Made by a program: the position numbers and the translations under genes. Source: Lachnospiraceae bacterium (GTDB taxonomy: Bacteria; Bacillota; Clostridia; Lachnospirales; Lachnospiraceae). From it: 48,226 nt of DNA. Positions 12,502 to 21,303 of this stretch are shown one piece after another. The notes under the pieces are model-generated. The model had not been told where the DNA came from. It worked only from the letters and a program-made list of their open reading frames with translations, and did no database searches. Numbering within the stretch: the first letter of the stretch is position 1; each line of letters opens with the position of its first letter. The stretch covers positions 1-48,226 of the forward strand of contig JAAUZX010000089.1 of the NCBI GenBank assembly GCA_014804365.1. Reading direction: 5' to 3'.

Positions 12502-12590
12502 ACATGAAGTTATACTAAGACTGCAAAGTACGCAGTCTAAGTATAACTAAGTCATGTTTGGAAGAATGCCGCTTGCAGCGTACATTCTTC
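12502..12590 (+). ncRNA. Two-hairpin structured element (copy 1), secA-prfB gap
   Basis: Hairpin 1 spans 12502-12557: ACATGA with TCATGT, AGTTATACT with AGTATAACT, and AGACTGC with GCAGTCT, closed by loop AAAGTAC, with an AAG bulge and one A-A mismatch. Hairpin 2 spans 12561-12590: GAAGAATG with CATTCTTC around CGCT/AGCG. A second copy at 44049-44137 keeps the loop and outer stems but changes the inner stem to CACC/GGTG, so pairing is preserved. On the minus strand hairpin 1 is followed by a T-run, but copy 2 is not. It may be an RNA motif, a processing site or a mobile repeat. Confidence 0.65.
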
Positions 12591-12649
12591 TGGGGTGACT
12601 TTAGCTATAGAAGCGAATATAATATGAAAAGAAAAGGTGGTGACGTTAA

Positions 12650-13757
12650 GTGGTAGAATTGGATAACATGAAATCCGAACTTCTTAGTTACGAAAGTCCC
12701 TTAGCGGAAGTGAGGGATTCACTTTGACTTAGATAACAAGTCAAAGCGGATTGAAGAATTAGAGATGGAAATGCAGGCGCCGGACTTCTGGAATGATCCG
12801 GAGAAATCCAACCAGAAGATGCGGGAGTCCAAGGGCTTGAAAGATATCGTGGATACGATGAACTCGCTGAGCAGTCAGTATGACGATATTCTGACACTCA
12901 TTGAGATGGGGTATGAGGACAATGATCCTGCGATCATACCGGATATAGAGGCGGAACTTAAGGAATTCAAGGAGACCTTTGAGAATATCCGTATCAGCAC
13001 ATTATTATCCGGCGAGTATGACCGAAATAATGCGATATTAAAGCTGAACGCGGGAGCGGGCGGCACGGAGAGCTGCGACTGGTGCAGTATGCTTTACCGC
13101 ATGTATACGAGATGGGCAGAGCGTAAAGGTTTTGCGCTGGAAGTGTTAGATTATCTCGACGGTGACGAGGCCGGAATCAAGTCGGTGACTTTCCAGATCA
13201 ACGGTGAGAATGCCTATGGCTATCTGAAATCGGAAAAAGGTGTCCACAGACTGGTGCGTATTTCACCGTTCAATGCACAGGGCAAGCGCCAGACATCTTT
13301 CGTATCACTGGATGTTATGCCGGATATTGATGAAGATGTGGATGTGGAAATTAAAGACGAGGATATCCGTATCGATACCTACAGGAGCAGCGGCGCCGGA
13401 GGTCAGCATATTAACAAGACTTCCTCGGCGATCAGAATCACCCATTTTCCTACGGGAATCGTGGTCACCTGCCAGAATGAGCGTTCTCAGTTCCAGAATA
13501 AAGATAAGGCGATGCAGATGCTGAAGGCGAAGTTGTATATGCTCAGACAGGAGGAAAATGCAGAGAAGCTGTCCGATATCCGGGGAGATGTGAAAGAGAT
13601 CGGATGGGGTAATCAGATCCGCTCCTATGTCATGCAGCCATATACCATGGTGAAGGATCACAGAACGGAAGAAGAATCCGGAAATGTCAATGCGGTGATG
13701 GACGGTGGGATTGATCCTTTTATCAACGCATATCTGCGGTGGATTAATTCAGTATAA
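12650..13757 (+). CDS. prfB: Peptide chain release factor 2, programmed +1 frameshift
   Basis: Reads UAA and UGA stop codons and releases the finished chain. Translation starts at GTG 12650 (AAAGGTGG at 12634-12641), runs 25 codons to CTT followed by in-frame TGA at 12725-12727, and must slip +1 to continue at GAC 12726. The slip site CTTTGAC with GAGGGA a few bases upstream is the classic autoregulatory arrangement: low RF2 allows slipping. Both halves match RF2: SELLSYESPLAEVRDSL before and DLDNKSKRIEELE after. The full protein is 368 residues, with the stop-reading SPF in VRISPFNAQGKR and the catalytic GGQ at residues 250-252. Annotating only the second frame (from 12765) would lose the N-terminus. 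Confidence 0.97.
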
Positions 13758-13789
13758 TAAAATAGTGTCTTTTGGGATTTAGGAAAAGG

Positions 13790-13831
13790 AAAACCCTGAG
13801 CGCGGATTGAAAGATTCGGCTCAGGGTTTTT
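13790..13831. terminator. Bidirectional terminator between prfB and the minus-strand gene
   Basis: AAAACCCTGAGC (13790-13801) pairs exactly with GCTCAGGGTTTT (13819-13830) and has T-runs on both strands. It separates two convergent genes. Confidence 0.88.
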
Positions 13832-13847
13832 ACATCTGTAGAAATCG

Positions 13848-14567
13848 TTATTTTTTCTCCCTTACCAGGTCCAAATAGAACTCCGCCAGTGTTGCATTGA
13901 TATAGGGAAGTACCCACAGCATGGCAATGCCGCAGGAGAGCAGACAGGGAATCAGATAGGGGAGGAAACTGATATAAATATATAACAGTTTGATCCTGCG
14001 CCCGCTTGTCAGATGGCGGCTTGTGGCAAGCAGCTCGCGCGGTGTATACTGCGGAAAATCATGCAGCAGAAAAAAGACCTGCCCGTAGAACAGCTTAATG
14101 ATAACGGGAATAATCAGGGAGAGAACGATGCATGCGATGTAGAGTAGAAGGTCCTGCTTTCCGGGCGAGTCAGGCAGCTGCGAGGCGACAATAAATCTGG
14201 GAAGATCGAAGAGGTATATAAAAAGTGCGATCCACGCCTGTATGAGGAGTGCCTTATCCGGATAGAATCTGAAACCGCAGAAGATGTCGTTTACGGTGAC
14301 GTGCTGTCCGCAGACGATTTTTAAGTAAAAGTAGGCGCTGCCGGAAGAAAACAGTCCGGTCAGAACAGAGACTGCAAAAGAAATCGCAATGTATATACAC
14401 ATTCCGGCAACGGTGGTGGTATCTTCCGCAAAAGCCAGCGCGGCGAATGAGAAAAACATCGTGCTGACCGTCACAAGCAGCCATGCGCCGATGGCAGTTC
14501 CGTAGTGTCCGAACATATGCTCTTTAGCGGCTGCTTTAAGCTCCGCGGAAGATCGTAAAGAACTCAT
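13848..14567 (-). CDS. DUF975-type multipass membrane protein
   Basis: About 239 residues. The N-terminus LRSSAELKAAAKEHMFGHYGTAIGAWLL is typical of the DUF975 family, which opens with an amphipathic segment before the first membrane helix. About five to six hydrophobic segments follow, with the last ones near TLAEFYLDL. The function of the family is not known. On the minus strand GGAG lies 8 bases before the ATG. It is the last of three minus-strand genes (15629 to 13848) that may be cotranscribed, and ends at the bidirectional terminator. Confidence 0.8.
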   Translation of the reverse strand: MSSLRSSAELKAAAKEHMFGHYGTAIGAWLLVTVSTMFFSFAALAFAEDTTTVAGMCIYIAISFAVSVLTGLFSSGSAYFYLKIVCGQHVTVNDIFCGFRFYPDKALLIQAWIALFIYLFDLPRFIVASQLPDSPGKQDLLLYIACIVLSLIIPVIIKLFYGQVFFLLHDFPQYTPRELLATSRHLTSGRRIKLLYIYISFLPYLIPCLLSCGIAMLWVLPYINATLAEFYLDLVREKK

Positions 14568-14598
14568 TGCATAAACTCCAATCTGTGCGTGCTGCGGA

Positions 14599-15171
14599 TC
14601 AGAACGCGGTATCTAAATTCATGCCCCTGTATTTACCGGCGGCATCGGAAGATTTCATTTCTTTTTGGTAAGGGTTTTCCTCATTAAAATATTTAATCTG
14701 CGTGGCGGTAGTGCCGCCGGATACATAGGTGCGTCCGCATTCGGGGCAGATGGAGGTGTGTATCGACACATTACAGGATATGACCTTGCCGTTATCCTCA
14801 GCAGCTTTCTTATAGGCATTGCTCACGTGCTCCTGCTCATGGCTGCGTACACGGGATGCGGCAGCATTCGGGTCGATGTGGGCGGGAGCCTTAAAGGAGA
14901 CGTCCTCGTCGGAACCATCCTGATATTTACGTTCTCTGCAGGTTTCACATTCGGCCGGAGACGATTTCTTGCCGGCCTGTTTCTCCGTGGATTCACCGGG
15001 ATTTTTGATGATTACGTGTTCGCCCTCGGGAGTGTTTTCGGACCCCATGCTGCCTGCGGCTTCAGGGGCAGGGGAACCCGGATTTCTACCGGCAACAGAA
15101 GGGGCTACTCCCGTGCCTGTATTTGTATAGGAGCCGTAATTGCCATAAGAACTATAGATTCCGTCAATCAT
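14599..15171 (-). CDS. Putative metalloprotease-like protein with HExxH motif
   Basis: About 190 residues, with a low-complexity N-terminus rich in Gly, Ser, Tyr and Asn, then CETC, a conserved stretch around DPNAAASRVRSHEQEHV that contains HExxH (HEQEH), and CPECG. It resembles the SprA-related putative metalloprotease family (PF12118); activity is inferred from the motif. No signal peptide is seen. The start at 15171 (MIDGIYSS) is chosen because GAGGAAGG lies just before it; an ATG at 15189 sits upstream of that site and would need another. The two cysteine pairs could bind zinc or form a knuckle. Confidence 0.72.
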   Translation of the reverse strand: MIDGIYSSYGNYGSYTNTGTGVAPSVAGRNPGSPAPEAAGSMGSENTPEGEHVIIKNPGESTEKQAGKKSSPAECETCRERKYQDGSDEDVSFKAPAHIDPNAAASRVRSHEQEHVSNAYKKAAEDNGKVISCNVSIHTSICPECGRTYVSGGTTATQIKYFNEENPYQKEMKSSDAAGKYRGMNLDTAF

Positions 15172-15203
15172 ATTGTACCTTCCTCTCATTTTTTTACAAA
15201 AAA

Positions 15204-15629
15204 TTACCGATAGAAATTATATGGGTATGGAATTTCTTCACCGTTTAAGATCGCATTGATCATTTCTTCGTAGGTCATACCGTACTGTTCTTTGATCAGT
15301 TCGTTCGCTTTCTCTAAGATCTGCGGGTTCGTCCGCATCGCCTGAAAGGTTGTGGCGATGAGGAGGCAGTTAAATACAATGCCGGCTGTGGCACAGAACA
15401 GGCCGATCTTAGCTTTGGCAGCAGATCGAAGTGCCCTTCCTCTGGATAAAAGCGCCAGCACAATGCCGATACTTCCGAGGATGAATGTAGGGTAGAGGGT
15501 AAAAGAGGCACACAGGATGATGGCAAGAACACCCAGAATCATCGCCGCGGTTGCCAGCGCGTCTCCGTTCGGCTTCGATGGAGGCGGATAGCTTCTGTTT
15601 GTATAGGGATTATCCGGTTGTAACTCCAT
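15204..15629 (-). CDS. Small DUF4190-like membrane protein
   Basis: About 141 residues. A Pro/Asn-rich cytosolic N-terminus (NPYTNRSYPPPSKPNGD) leads to two or three hydrophobic segments (ALATAAMILGVLAIILCASF, LYPTFILGSIGIVLALLS, IGLFCATAGIVFNCLLIATTF) and an acidic tail with YGMTYEEMINAILNGEE. This layout resembles DUF4190 proteins. AGGAG is 6 bases before the ATG. It is the first gene of the minus-strand group; function unknown. The divergent gap 15630-16020 holds the plus-strand promoter at 15865 and a leader hairpin; I see no convincing minus-strand promoter. Confidence 0.7.
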   Translation of the reverse strand: MELQPDNPYTNRSYPPPSKPNGDALATAAMILGVLAIILCASFTLYPTFILGSIGIVLALLSRGRALRSAAKAKIGLFCATAGIVFNCLLIATTFQAMRTNPQILEKANELIKEQYGMTYEEMINAILNGEEIPYPYNFYR

Positions 15630-15864
15630 GGGAGGCTCCTTTACTTTGCAGTGCTTGTGCGATCTGCTTATATGTATCGTGTATCGTATGCGTACAGTAT
15701 ACCATATGCATAGAAGAAAAACCAGAGGTTAAAATCAGCACAGAAAACCCGAGGGTAGCAGCGCCCACATGCGGCTTGAAGCATTTTGTGTGCATCATGT
15801 TACCATGAGCGGCTATGCTGTGAATTGTAACGCAGTTTTTGTGCAAGTTTCAACGTAAGCGATA

Positions 15865-15893
15865 TTGACCAATTTATGGATTATGTGTAATAT
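15865..15893 (+). promoter_or_regulatory. Promoter of the surface and signalling operon
   Basis: TTGACC at 15865-15870 and TAATAT at 15888-15893, spacing 17. Transcription would start near 15900 and place the hairpin at 15941-15973 in the leader. Confidence 0.7.
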
Positions 15894-15940
15894 AAAGGCA
15901 GGAATAAAAGACAAATTATATATATGGCGCACGCCTCTTC

Positions 15941-15973
15941 GTAACTGTGAAGAACAGGGTTCTGAACAGTTAC
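15941..15973 (+). other. 33-nt leader hairpin with tandem G-A internal loop (copy 2)
   Basis: GTAACTGT pairs with ACAGTTAC (8 perfect pairs), then GA opposite GA, then AGAAC with GTTCT around AGG. Identical to copy 1 at 197-229 except for one base that turns a wobble into a Watson-Crick pair. The bases TCTTC in front are shared too. Confidence 0.65.
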
Positions 15974-16020
15974 CTTTATGAAAGAAAAAGGAAGCACAGT
16001 GATGATCGGGGGATGAAGTT

Positions 16021-17238
16021 ATGAAAAGAAGATGGAAAGGTATCACGGCTCTGGGACTGTCAGCGCTGATCGGGTGTATGGCACCCGTAAGTACGATGAT
16101 GGCGGCAGCAGAAGAAACGGAAACTGCGGAAAGCGTACAGGAGACAGAAATTATTGAGCCGGCAGCAGAAGAGGTGCAGGAGACGGAGGTGACCGAGCCG
16201 GCGGCAGAAGAGACACAGGAACCGGAGGTGACCGAGCCGGCAGCAGAAGAAGTGCAAGAGTCGGAAGTGACCGAGCCGGCGGCAGAGGAGACACAGGAAC
16301 CGGAAGTGACCGAGCCGACGACGGAAGAGATACAGGAAACAGAAGAGGCTGAATCGACCAGAGAGGATACACAAGAGCCGGAAAGTGTTGAGGCGGCAGC
16401 GGAAATTGCGGGAATTATGCCGCAGGCGGCGGAAACTGCTGCTGAATCGGAAGGACAGGAGCAGTCCGAGAAAGCCGTAGCACCAGTGATTGTAATTCAA
16501 CTGGATGGTGCAAATCGTGCACAGGCATTGGGCGGTACGATTGAATATAATACATATATTAACAATCGTGATCAGCGTCTCAGGATTTCCGCAAGTCAGG
16601 GCAGCGATCCGGTATCACTCTATTATTATCTTGATGTAGCAGCCCGTGTTTCCGATGAGAGTAAGAATGAGGGACAGTTATCCGTTCTCTGGCAGCCGGC
16701 TGAACAGGCGACAGGACAGGAGATCAGTCTGGGAAAGGAAGGCGCATATGTGTTGTATGTCATGGCGAAAGCGGCGGATGGGCAGATCTCTTATGCGAGA
16801 ACGGACGGTATCGTGATCGATACGACGGCACCCGTGATCACAGGAATAGATAATGGCGGCACTTATCCGGAAGGTACGTATTTCGGAGTGACGGATGATA
16901 ATCTGGAGAGTGTGCTGATGAACGAGCAGCCGGCAGCGCTCTCACAGACAGACGGAATGTATCGGGTGACGGCTGCACAGTATTCTACTTCCTGCGTGAT
17001 CAGTGCGAAGGATAAGGCAGGAAACGAGACGGTGTACAGCGTCACCGTGGAAAAGAAAGTAGAAGATGACATAAATGTCATATCGAAGACCGGAGACTAT
17101 TCGTTAAAGGCGGGCACTGCTTATCGGTTAGGCGACGGAAATTGGATGCTGGAGGGTGACAGTACAGTCTATCGCGGTGGCAGCACGTTCTATGTAAGAG
17201 AGGACGGCAGCTATCATTTTACGCAACATATGAAATAA
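16021..17238 (+). CDS. Secreted repeat-rich protein with Ig-like region
   Basis: About 405 residues. The start is a Sec signal peptide (KRRWKGITALGLSALIGCMAPV, cleavage likely near MMAAA). Residues about 40-125 are acidic 13-residue repeats (see 16141-16374), a likely wall-spanning stalk. The C-terminal half has a bacterial Ig-like or triple-Tyr-kinase-like fold with VIDTTAPVITGIDNGGTY and AKDKAGNETVYSVTV, patterns common in clostridial cell-surface proteins. No LPXTG anchor is visible. It is the first gene after the promoter at 15865, 24 bases before the FecR-domain gene, so the two are likely co-expressed. Confidence 0.82.
   Translation: MKRRWKGITALGLSALIGCMAPVSTMMAAAEETETAESVQETEIIEPAAEEVQETEVTEPAAEETQEPEVTEPAAEEVQESEVTEPAAEETQEPEVTEPTTEEIQETEEAESTREDTQEPESVEAAAEIAGIMPQAAETAAESEGQEQSEKAVAPVIVIQLDGANRAQALGGTIEYNTYINNRDQRLRISASQGSDPVSLYYYLDVAARVSDESKNEGQLSVLWQPAEQATGQEISLGKEGAYVLYVMAKAADGQISYARTDGIVIDTTAPVITGIDNGGTYPEGTYFGVTDDNLESVLMNEQPAALSQTDGMYRVTAAQYSTSCVISAKDKAGNETVYSVTVEKKVEDDINVISKTGDYSLKAGTAYRLGDGNWMLEGDSTVYRGGSTFYVREDGSYHFTQHMK
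16141..16374 (+). repeat. Six 39-bp tandem repeats coding acidic stalk
   Basis: Each unit codes 13 residues of the type ETEVTEPAAEETQ. The units alternate at residue 12 (EEV/EET, EEV/EET, EEI/EDT), giving a 78-bp higher-order period. A partial seventh unit follows. The first four units are nearly identical and later ones diverge. Confidence 0.9.
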
Positions 17239-17262
17239 GCTGAGAGAGGGAGTGGAGATTCT

Positions 17263-18600
17263 ATGCAAAAGCAGATGTCATCTAAGAAGATCGGCTTGAT
17301 CTTATGTGTGGCAGCCGCCGTAATTGCAGTGGTGGTTGTACTTCTTATAGCAAACAGACAAGATGAGACTTTCCGTTCCATTATGGTCTATGAGCTGGAG
17401 GGAAGCGCTGTGATCGAGCGGGCGGATATCGGAGCCATCGCGGCGGCGGAGAATTTGTATCTGGAATCCGGTGATCGTGTGAGTGTGCAGCAAGACAGCA
17501 TGATGCGTATGAAGCTGGACGACGATAAGTACATAACGGCGGAAGCCGATACGGTCTTTTCGCTGGAAGCGGAAGGAGACGGGCAGGATTCCAAGACGAG
17601 GATTCGGCTGGAGCAGGGGGCAGTTACTAACGAGATTCAGAAGCCTTTAAGCGGGGAGTCACTGTATGAGACATCCACGCCGAATTCCGTCATGGCGGTC
17701 AGAGGAACGATATATCGTGCGCAGTTGTCTGACGATGGCGCAGGCGGACAGAATATGCGGTTGTGCTGTTTTGACGGAACGGTGGCGGCGACTCCGATAC
17801 TTCCCGACGGGTCATACGGGGAAGAGGTGCTGGTTCATGCTGGCAGTGAACTGACCGTATACAGCGATGGGACGGTGGACGGTCCGAAGGAGATTGATTT
17901 TGCAACGCTGCCGGAGCAGACGTGGAAGACATTGAGCGATCTTCTGGAAAGCGGCGCGCCTGTTACGGGAATCACAAGCGAAGAACTTGCACAGATTAAA
18001 CAGGATGCCGAGAAAGCAGTTGGTGAACAGAGCGAGACAGCTGAGCAGACGGAGGATGTGCAGGCAGTTGAAGAGACGCAGGAGCAGGATATAGAGGATC
18101 AGGATACGGAAGAGCAGAGTGCGGAAGACCGGCAGGCAGCGGAATCGAAAGGAAAGATTACGAATTCCGAGAGCAAACCTGCAAAGAAACCGGGCGGGAA
18201 CAATACAGATCAGAGTGAGAATAAACCGGGAAGCGAAGCCGGGCAGAAACCGTCGAAACCGCAGGATACACAGCCTGTACAGGGTAATACATCGGATAAT
18301 TCCGGAGACGGAAGCGCTGATAACGGTAGCGGTCAGGAAACAGGAGACAACGATTCCGGTGAGAATAACGGGAAGAAACCGGGCGATAACAAAGGTGACA
18401 AACCCTCTAAGCCGGAGAAAGAGGTAATCTATACGGTGACCTATAAGTATCAGGGATCCGTATTTGCTACACAGAGCGTGCAGAAAGGGAAGAAGGCCTC
18501 TGCGCCGGTATTGTCTCCGGCAGCGGCAGGCACGTGGGATTTTGACTTCAATACAAAGATCAACGCGGATACGACAATTGAGTGGAAGTCCGGAAACTGA
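17263..18600 (+). CDS. FecR-domain membrane-anchored surface protein
   Basis: About 445 residues. A single membrane segment near residues 9-29 (KIGLILCVAAAVIAVVVVLLI) anchors it with the rest outside. Residues about 45-200 match a FecR-type domain: SGDRVSVQQDSMMRMKLDDD, TRIRLEQGAV, TPNSVMAVRGTIYRAQ, and HAGSELTVYSDG. A long Glu/Gln- and Pro/Lys/Gly-rich linker follows (about 250-385), and the C-terminus (YTVTYKYQGSVFATQSVQKGKK) resembles a Listeria-Bacteroides type repeat. The neighbour downstream is a CHASE2-cyclase; FecR and CHASE2 proteins are known to occur together, suggesting a shared envelope sensor. Confidence 0.83.
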   Translation: MQKQMSSKKIGLILCVAAAVIAVVVVLLIANRQDETFRSIMVYELEGSAVIERADIGAIAAAENLYLESGDRVSVQQDSMMRMKLDDDKYITAEADTVFSLEAEGDGQDSKTRIRLEQGAVTNEIQKPLSGESLYETSTPNSVMAVRGTIYRAQLSDDGAGGQNMRLCCFDGTVAATPILPDGSYGEEVLVHAGSELTVYSDGTVDGPKEIDFATLPEQTWKTLSDLLESGAPVTGITSEELAQIKQDAEKAVGEQSETAEQTEDVQAVEETQEQDIEDQDTEEQSAEDRQAAESKGKITNSESKPAKKPGGNNTDQSENKPGSEAGQKPSKPQDTQPVQGNTSDNSGDGSADNGSGQETGDNDSGENNGKKPGDNKGDKPSKPEKEVIYTVTYKYQGSVFATQSVQKGKKASAPVLSPAAAGTWDFDFNTKINADTTIEWKSGN

Positions 18601-18616
18601 CCGAACAAGGAGCAAG

Positions 18617-18757
18617 ATGCAGCGGGACAGGGTATTGTCCGGTGCATCAGTAAAGCAGTATGAAAAATCGAAACGGAATGAAGGCGGCGGCGATTACGGC
18701 CGCCGTTGTTCTGACATCTTATATATATCTGTACTTCGGTGCAGCAGGGTTGATTGA
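18617..18757 (+). CDS. Possible 46-codon ORF overlapping the cyclase start
   Basis: ATG at 18617 has AAGGAG at 18607-18612, a better site than the one before the cyclase ATG at 18660. The frame (MQRDRVLSGASVKQYEKSKR...) runs to a stop at 18757 inside the cyclase gene. It may be a leader that couples translation to the cyclase, or chance. No homology recognised. Confidence 0.25.
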   Translation: MQRDRVLSGASVKQYEKSKRNEGGGDYGRRCSDILYISVLRCSRVD

Positions 18758-20480
18758 TCAGGGCATATCGGACAGGCTGAATCAGAGGGAGAGTGTTACC
18801 AATAAGAAAATCTATATTATAGGGATCGATGATAAGACGCTGGATCGGTATGGTCCTGTCAATACATGGAGCAGAGAGACTCCCGCCGAACTGGTTTCGA
18901 CATTGAATCATGCGCCGGGCGGTGGTCCGGCAGTGATCGGATTCGATGTGATCTACAGTGAGGAGGCCGATGAAACGGCGGACGATCATTTTGCCGAAGT
19001 CTGCGGCGAGACGGGGAATGTGGTCGCTGCCATGAGTTTTTCCTTTAAGGAACAGCCCGAACGGGGAGCGGACGGCAGTATTGTCTACAACCCTTACTAT
19101 GTGGATCATGTGATAGAACCCTATGACAGCCTGAAGGATCGGGTTATGTGTGGATTTGCCAATACATTTGTGGACGGCGACGGTTACGTGCGCCAGGCGA
19201 TGGCTTATCTGGACCACGAGGGAGAACGGGTATACAGCCTCTCGTCCCGAGTCTATATGGCGTATCAGCAGAGTCGGGGAGAAGAAGCGGTGCTTCCCGA
19301 TACTTACGGAAGGAACAATCGGTTTTATTTCTCTTATTCCGGCAAGCCGGGCGGTTACAGCGTGGTCTCCATGGCGGATGTGCTGGACGGCACGGTGGAT
19401 GCCGCGATATTCCGGGATGCGGTAGTGCTGGTGGGAGCATATGCTGTCGGGATGCAGGACGCTTACATGCCGGCCATTGCTCATAACAGCCAGATGTACG
19501 GAGTGGAGATACATGCCAATATCATAGAGGCACTGCTGGAGGGGCGGACACAGCTTCCGATAACACCCTGGGTCTATGCGGCAGCAGGGGCGGTTTTGTG
19601 TGGCTTGTTCTATGGGTGCACGAGGAAGCTGCGGCTTCTGTACTCTACGGTATTGCTTGGCGCAGGCATAGCTCTTAATGTTATTGCAACGAGGGGAGTG
19701 TACCGACAGGGCAGGATCATGCCTACGGTACTGCTGCCGATTTGTTTGCTCCTCATCTATCTGATTCAGGTAATCAGAGGATATGTGACAGAGATCATGC
19801 GCAGGCGGCGTGTACTCAATGTTTTCAAGCAGTATGTAGCGCCTCAGATCGTGGATAAGATCAGTAAGGATAAGGATTTTGAGCTGGTGCTGGGCGGTGA
19901 GAACAGGCATGTGGCAGTTCTGTTCGTGGATATTCGCGGTTTTACTACGATGTCGGAGAGTCTGCGGCCGGAGGAAGTGGTGGAGATCTTGAACGAGTAT
20001 CTGAGCCTTACCACGCAGGCGATTTTTGATCATGGCGGCACCTTGGATAAGTTTGTGGGAGATGCCACGATGGCGGTGTTTAACGCACCTTTTGATCTGG
20101 ATGATTATATTTACCGTGCAGTTTGCACGGCGTGGGATATGCAGAGCGGAGCGGCGGCGATCGGAGAGAAATGTAAGGAAAGGTTCGGCAAGAGCGTATC
20201 CTTCGGAATCGGTATCAACTGCGGGAACGCCGTGGTAGGTAATATCGGATGCGATTTCCGTATGGACTATACGGCGATCGGGGATACCGTCAATACAGCA
20301 GCTAGATTGGAAAGCAACGCTGCACCGGGGCAGATTCTGATCAGCGGTGACGCGTATGAGGCGGTGAAAGACCGGGTGGACGCAACACCCATCGGAGAGA
20401 TTCCGCTGAAAGGTAAGAGCCAAGGAGTGTTCGTATATCAATTAGACGGATTAAAATCATACAATCAGGGAGGAAAATAA
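18660..20480 (+). CDS. CHASE2-domain class III adenylate/guanylate cyclase
   Basis: Makes a cyclic nucleotide, probably cAMP, from a nucleotide triphosphate. The protein has 606 residues: one N-terminal membrane segment, an extracellular CHASE2 domain (about 30-295, with YIIGIDDKTLDRYG and VIGFDVIY), three membrane segments (about 300-385), then the class III catalytic domain. Metal-binding Asp residues are D424 (FVDIRGFT) and D468 (KFVGDATMAVF); K464 and D542 match the base-recognition pair, and N545 and R549 match the transition-state residues in GDTVNTAARLES. All look intact, so it should be active, and adenylate cyclase is preferred. ATG 18660 has only a weak ribosome site; an in-frame stop just upstream rules out earlier starts. 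It follows the FecR gene by 59 bases. Confidence 0.93.
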   Translation: MKNRNGMKAAAITAAVVLTSYIYLYFGAAGLIDQGISDRLNQRESVTNKKIYIIGIDDKTLDRYGPVNTWSRETPAELVSTLNHAPGGGPAVIGFDVIYSEEADETADDHFAEVCGETGNVVAAMSFSFKEQPERGADGSIVYNPYYVDHVIEPYDSLKDRVMCGFANTFVDGDGYVRQAMAYLDHEGERVYSLSSRVYMAYQQSRGEEAVLPDTYGRNNRFYFSYSGKPGGYSVVSMADVLDGTVDAAIFRDAVVLVGAYAVGMQDAYMPAIAHNSQMYGVEIHANIIEALLEGRTQLPITPWVYAAAGAVLCGLFYGCTRKLRLLYSTVLLGAGIALNVIATRGVYRQGRIMPTVLLPICLLLIYLIQVIRGYVTEIMRRRRVLNVFKQYVAPQIVDKISKDKDFELVLGGENRHVAVLFVDIRGFTTMSESLRPEEVVEILNEYLSLTTQAIFDHGGTLDKFVGDATMAVFNAPFDLDDYIYRAVCTAWDMQSGAAAIGEKCKERFGKSVSFGIGINCGNAVVGNIGCDFRMDYTAIGDTVNTAARLESNAAPGQILISGDAYEAVKDRVDATPIGEIPLKGKSQGVFVYQLDGLKSYNQGGK

Positions 20481-20487
20481 GAGAGGA

Positions 20488-21303
20488 ATGGGTAAGCTGT
20501 ACTTGGTTCCCGACAGAACGGATATGGAACGGGTGTGCAGTCTGGCAGAGGATTACGGCTGTGCATTTGAATATAATGATTTCTATGCTGCAGAGGTTAT
20601 GGACGACCCGGGGAGACAGGAGGAAATTATCGCATCCTACGGGCAATATCGCGGCAGTTTTATGCAGGATACGATGCACGGCGCTTTTCTGGATGTGACG
20701 ATACACAGCAGTGATCCGCTGATCCGGGAGGCTTCTATGTTGCGGGTTCGTCAGTCCATGGAGCTCGCGGCGCGGATGAAACTAAGAGGCGTGGTGTTCC
20801 ATACGGGCCGGCTGGCAAATTTCCGTGTGGCAAGCTATCTGGATAACTGGCGTGAGCAGAACGCTGTTTTCTTTACAGAGCTGGCAAGGCAGTATCCGAG
20901 TCAGCAGATCTATATGGAAAATATGTTTGATGAGGCGCCGGACATCTTGGCCGGTCTGGCGGAGCAGATGCGTGATGTGGAGAATTTCGGGATATGTTTC
21001 GATTATGCACATGCCATGCTGTCGGGGCGTTCCGGACAGGAATGGATCGAGACGCTGGCACCTTATATCCGGCATATACACATTAATGATAACGATCTGG
21101 TCAATGATCTGCATCTGCCTGTGGGAGACGGACGGCTGGATTTTCAGGAATTCGATCGTCTGATCAGACGGTATCGGATAGATGTTCCGGTGCTGGTGGA
21201 GGTAAGCGGATACGAGGCGCAGAAAAAATCATTGAAATATATGACACAACACGGGATTTACCCGATGGATGCAAAGGAGAATAATAGTGCATTTACAGTA
21301 TAA
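20488..21303 (+). CDS. TIM-barrel sugar isomerase/AP endonuclease-like protein
   Basis: About 271 residues of the PF01261 fold (xylose isomerase-like TIM barrel). Metal-site candidates are the His in VVFHTGRL, Glu in YMENMFDEAP, Asp-His in CFDYAHAML, HIHINDND, and Glu in VLVEVSG. The substrate cannot be told; members act on sugars, inositols or abasic DNA. The gene begins 8 bases after the cyclase stop and its end overlaps the start of the next gene by 17 bases, so it is translated in the same operon. A job linked to the signalling genes is not evident. Confidence 0.82.
   Translation: MGKLYLVPDRTDMERVCSLAEDYGCAFEYNDFYAAEVMDDPGRQEEIIASYGQYRGSFMQDTMHGAFLDVTIHSSDPLIREASMLRVRQSMELAARMKLRGVVFHTGRLANFRVASYLDNWREQNAVFFTELARQYPSQQIYMENMFDEAPDILAGLAEQMRDVENFGICFDYAHAMLSGRSGQEWIETLAPYIRHIHINDNDLVNDLHLPVGDGRLDFQEFDRLIRRYRIDVPVLVEVSGYEAQKKSLKYMTQHGIYPMDAKENNSAFTV

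Noticed and set aside
12502..12557. Hairpin 1 as a plain terminator of secA
   Set aside because: The plus strand lacks a T-run after it; the T-run is on the other strand and is not kept in copy 2.
12725..12727. In-frame TGA in prfB as a pseudogene or sequencing error
   Set aside because: The site is the known RF2 slip sequence with RF2 residues in both frames.
16141..16374. Direct repeats as a CRISPR array
   Set aside because: Units are contiguous without spacers, in frame and code a protein stalk.
16060..16500. Minus-strand Cys/Leu/Arg-rich frame over the repeats
   Set aside because: It is the complement of the acidic repeat; the plus strand has a signal peptide and a promoter.
18450..20441. 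663-codon open frame on the minus strand
   Set aside because: It is antisense to the FecR end and the CHASE2-cyclase gene, whose plus-strand frame has complete catalytic motifs; the minus translation shows no recognisable domain.
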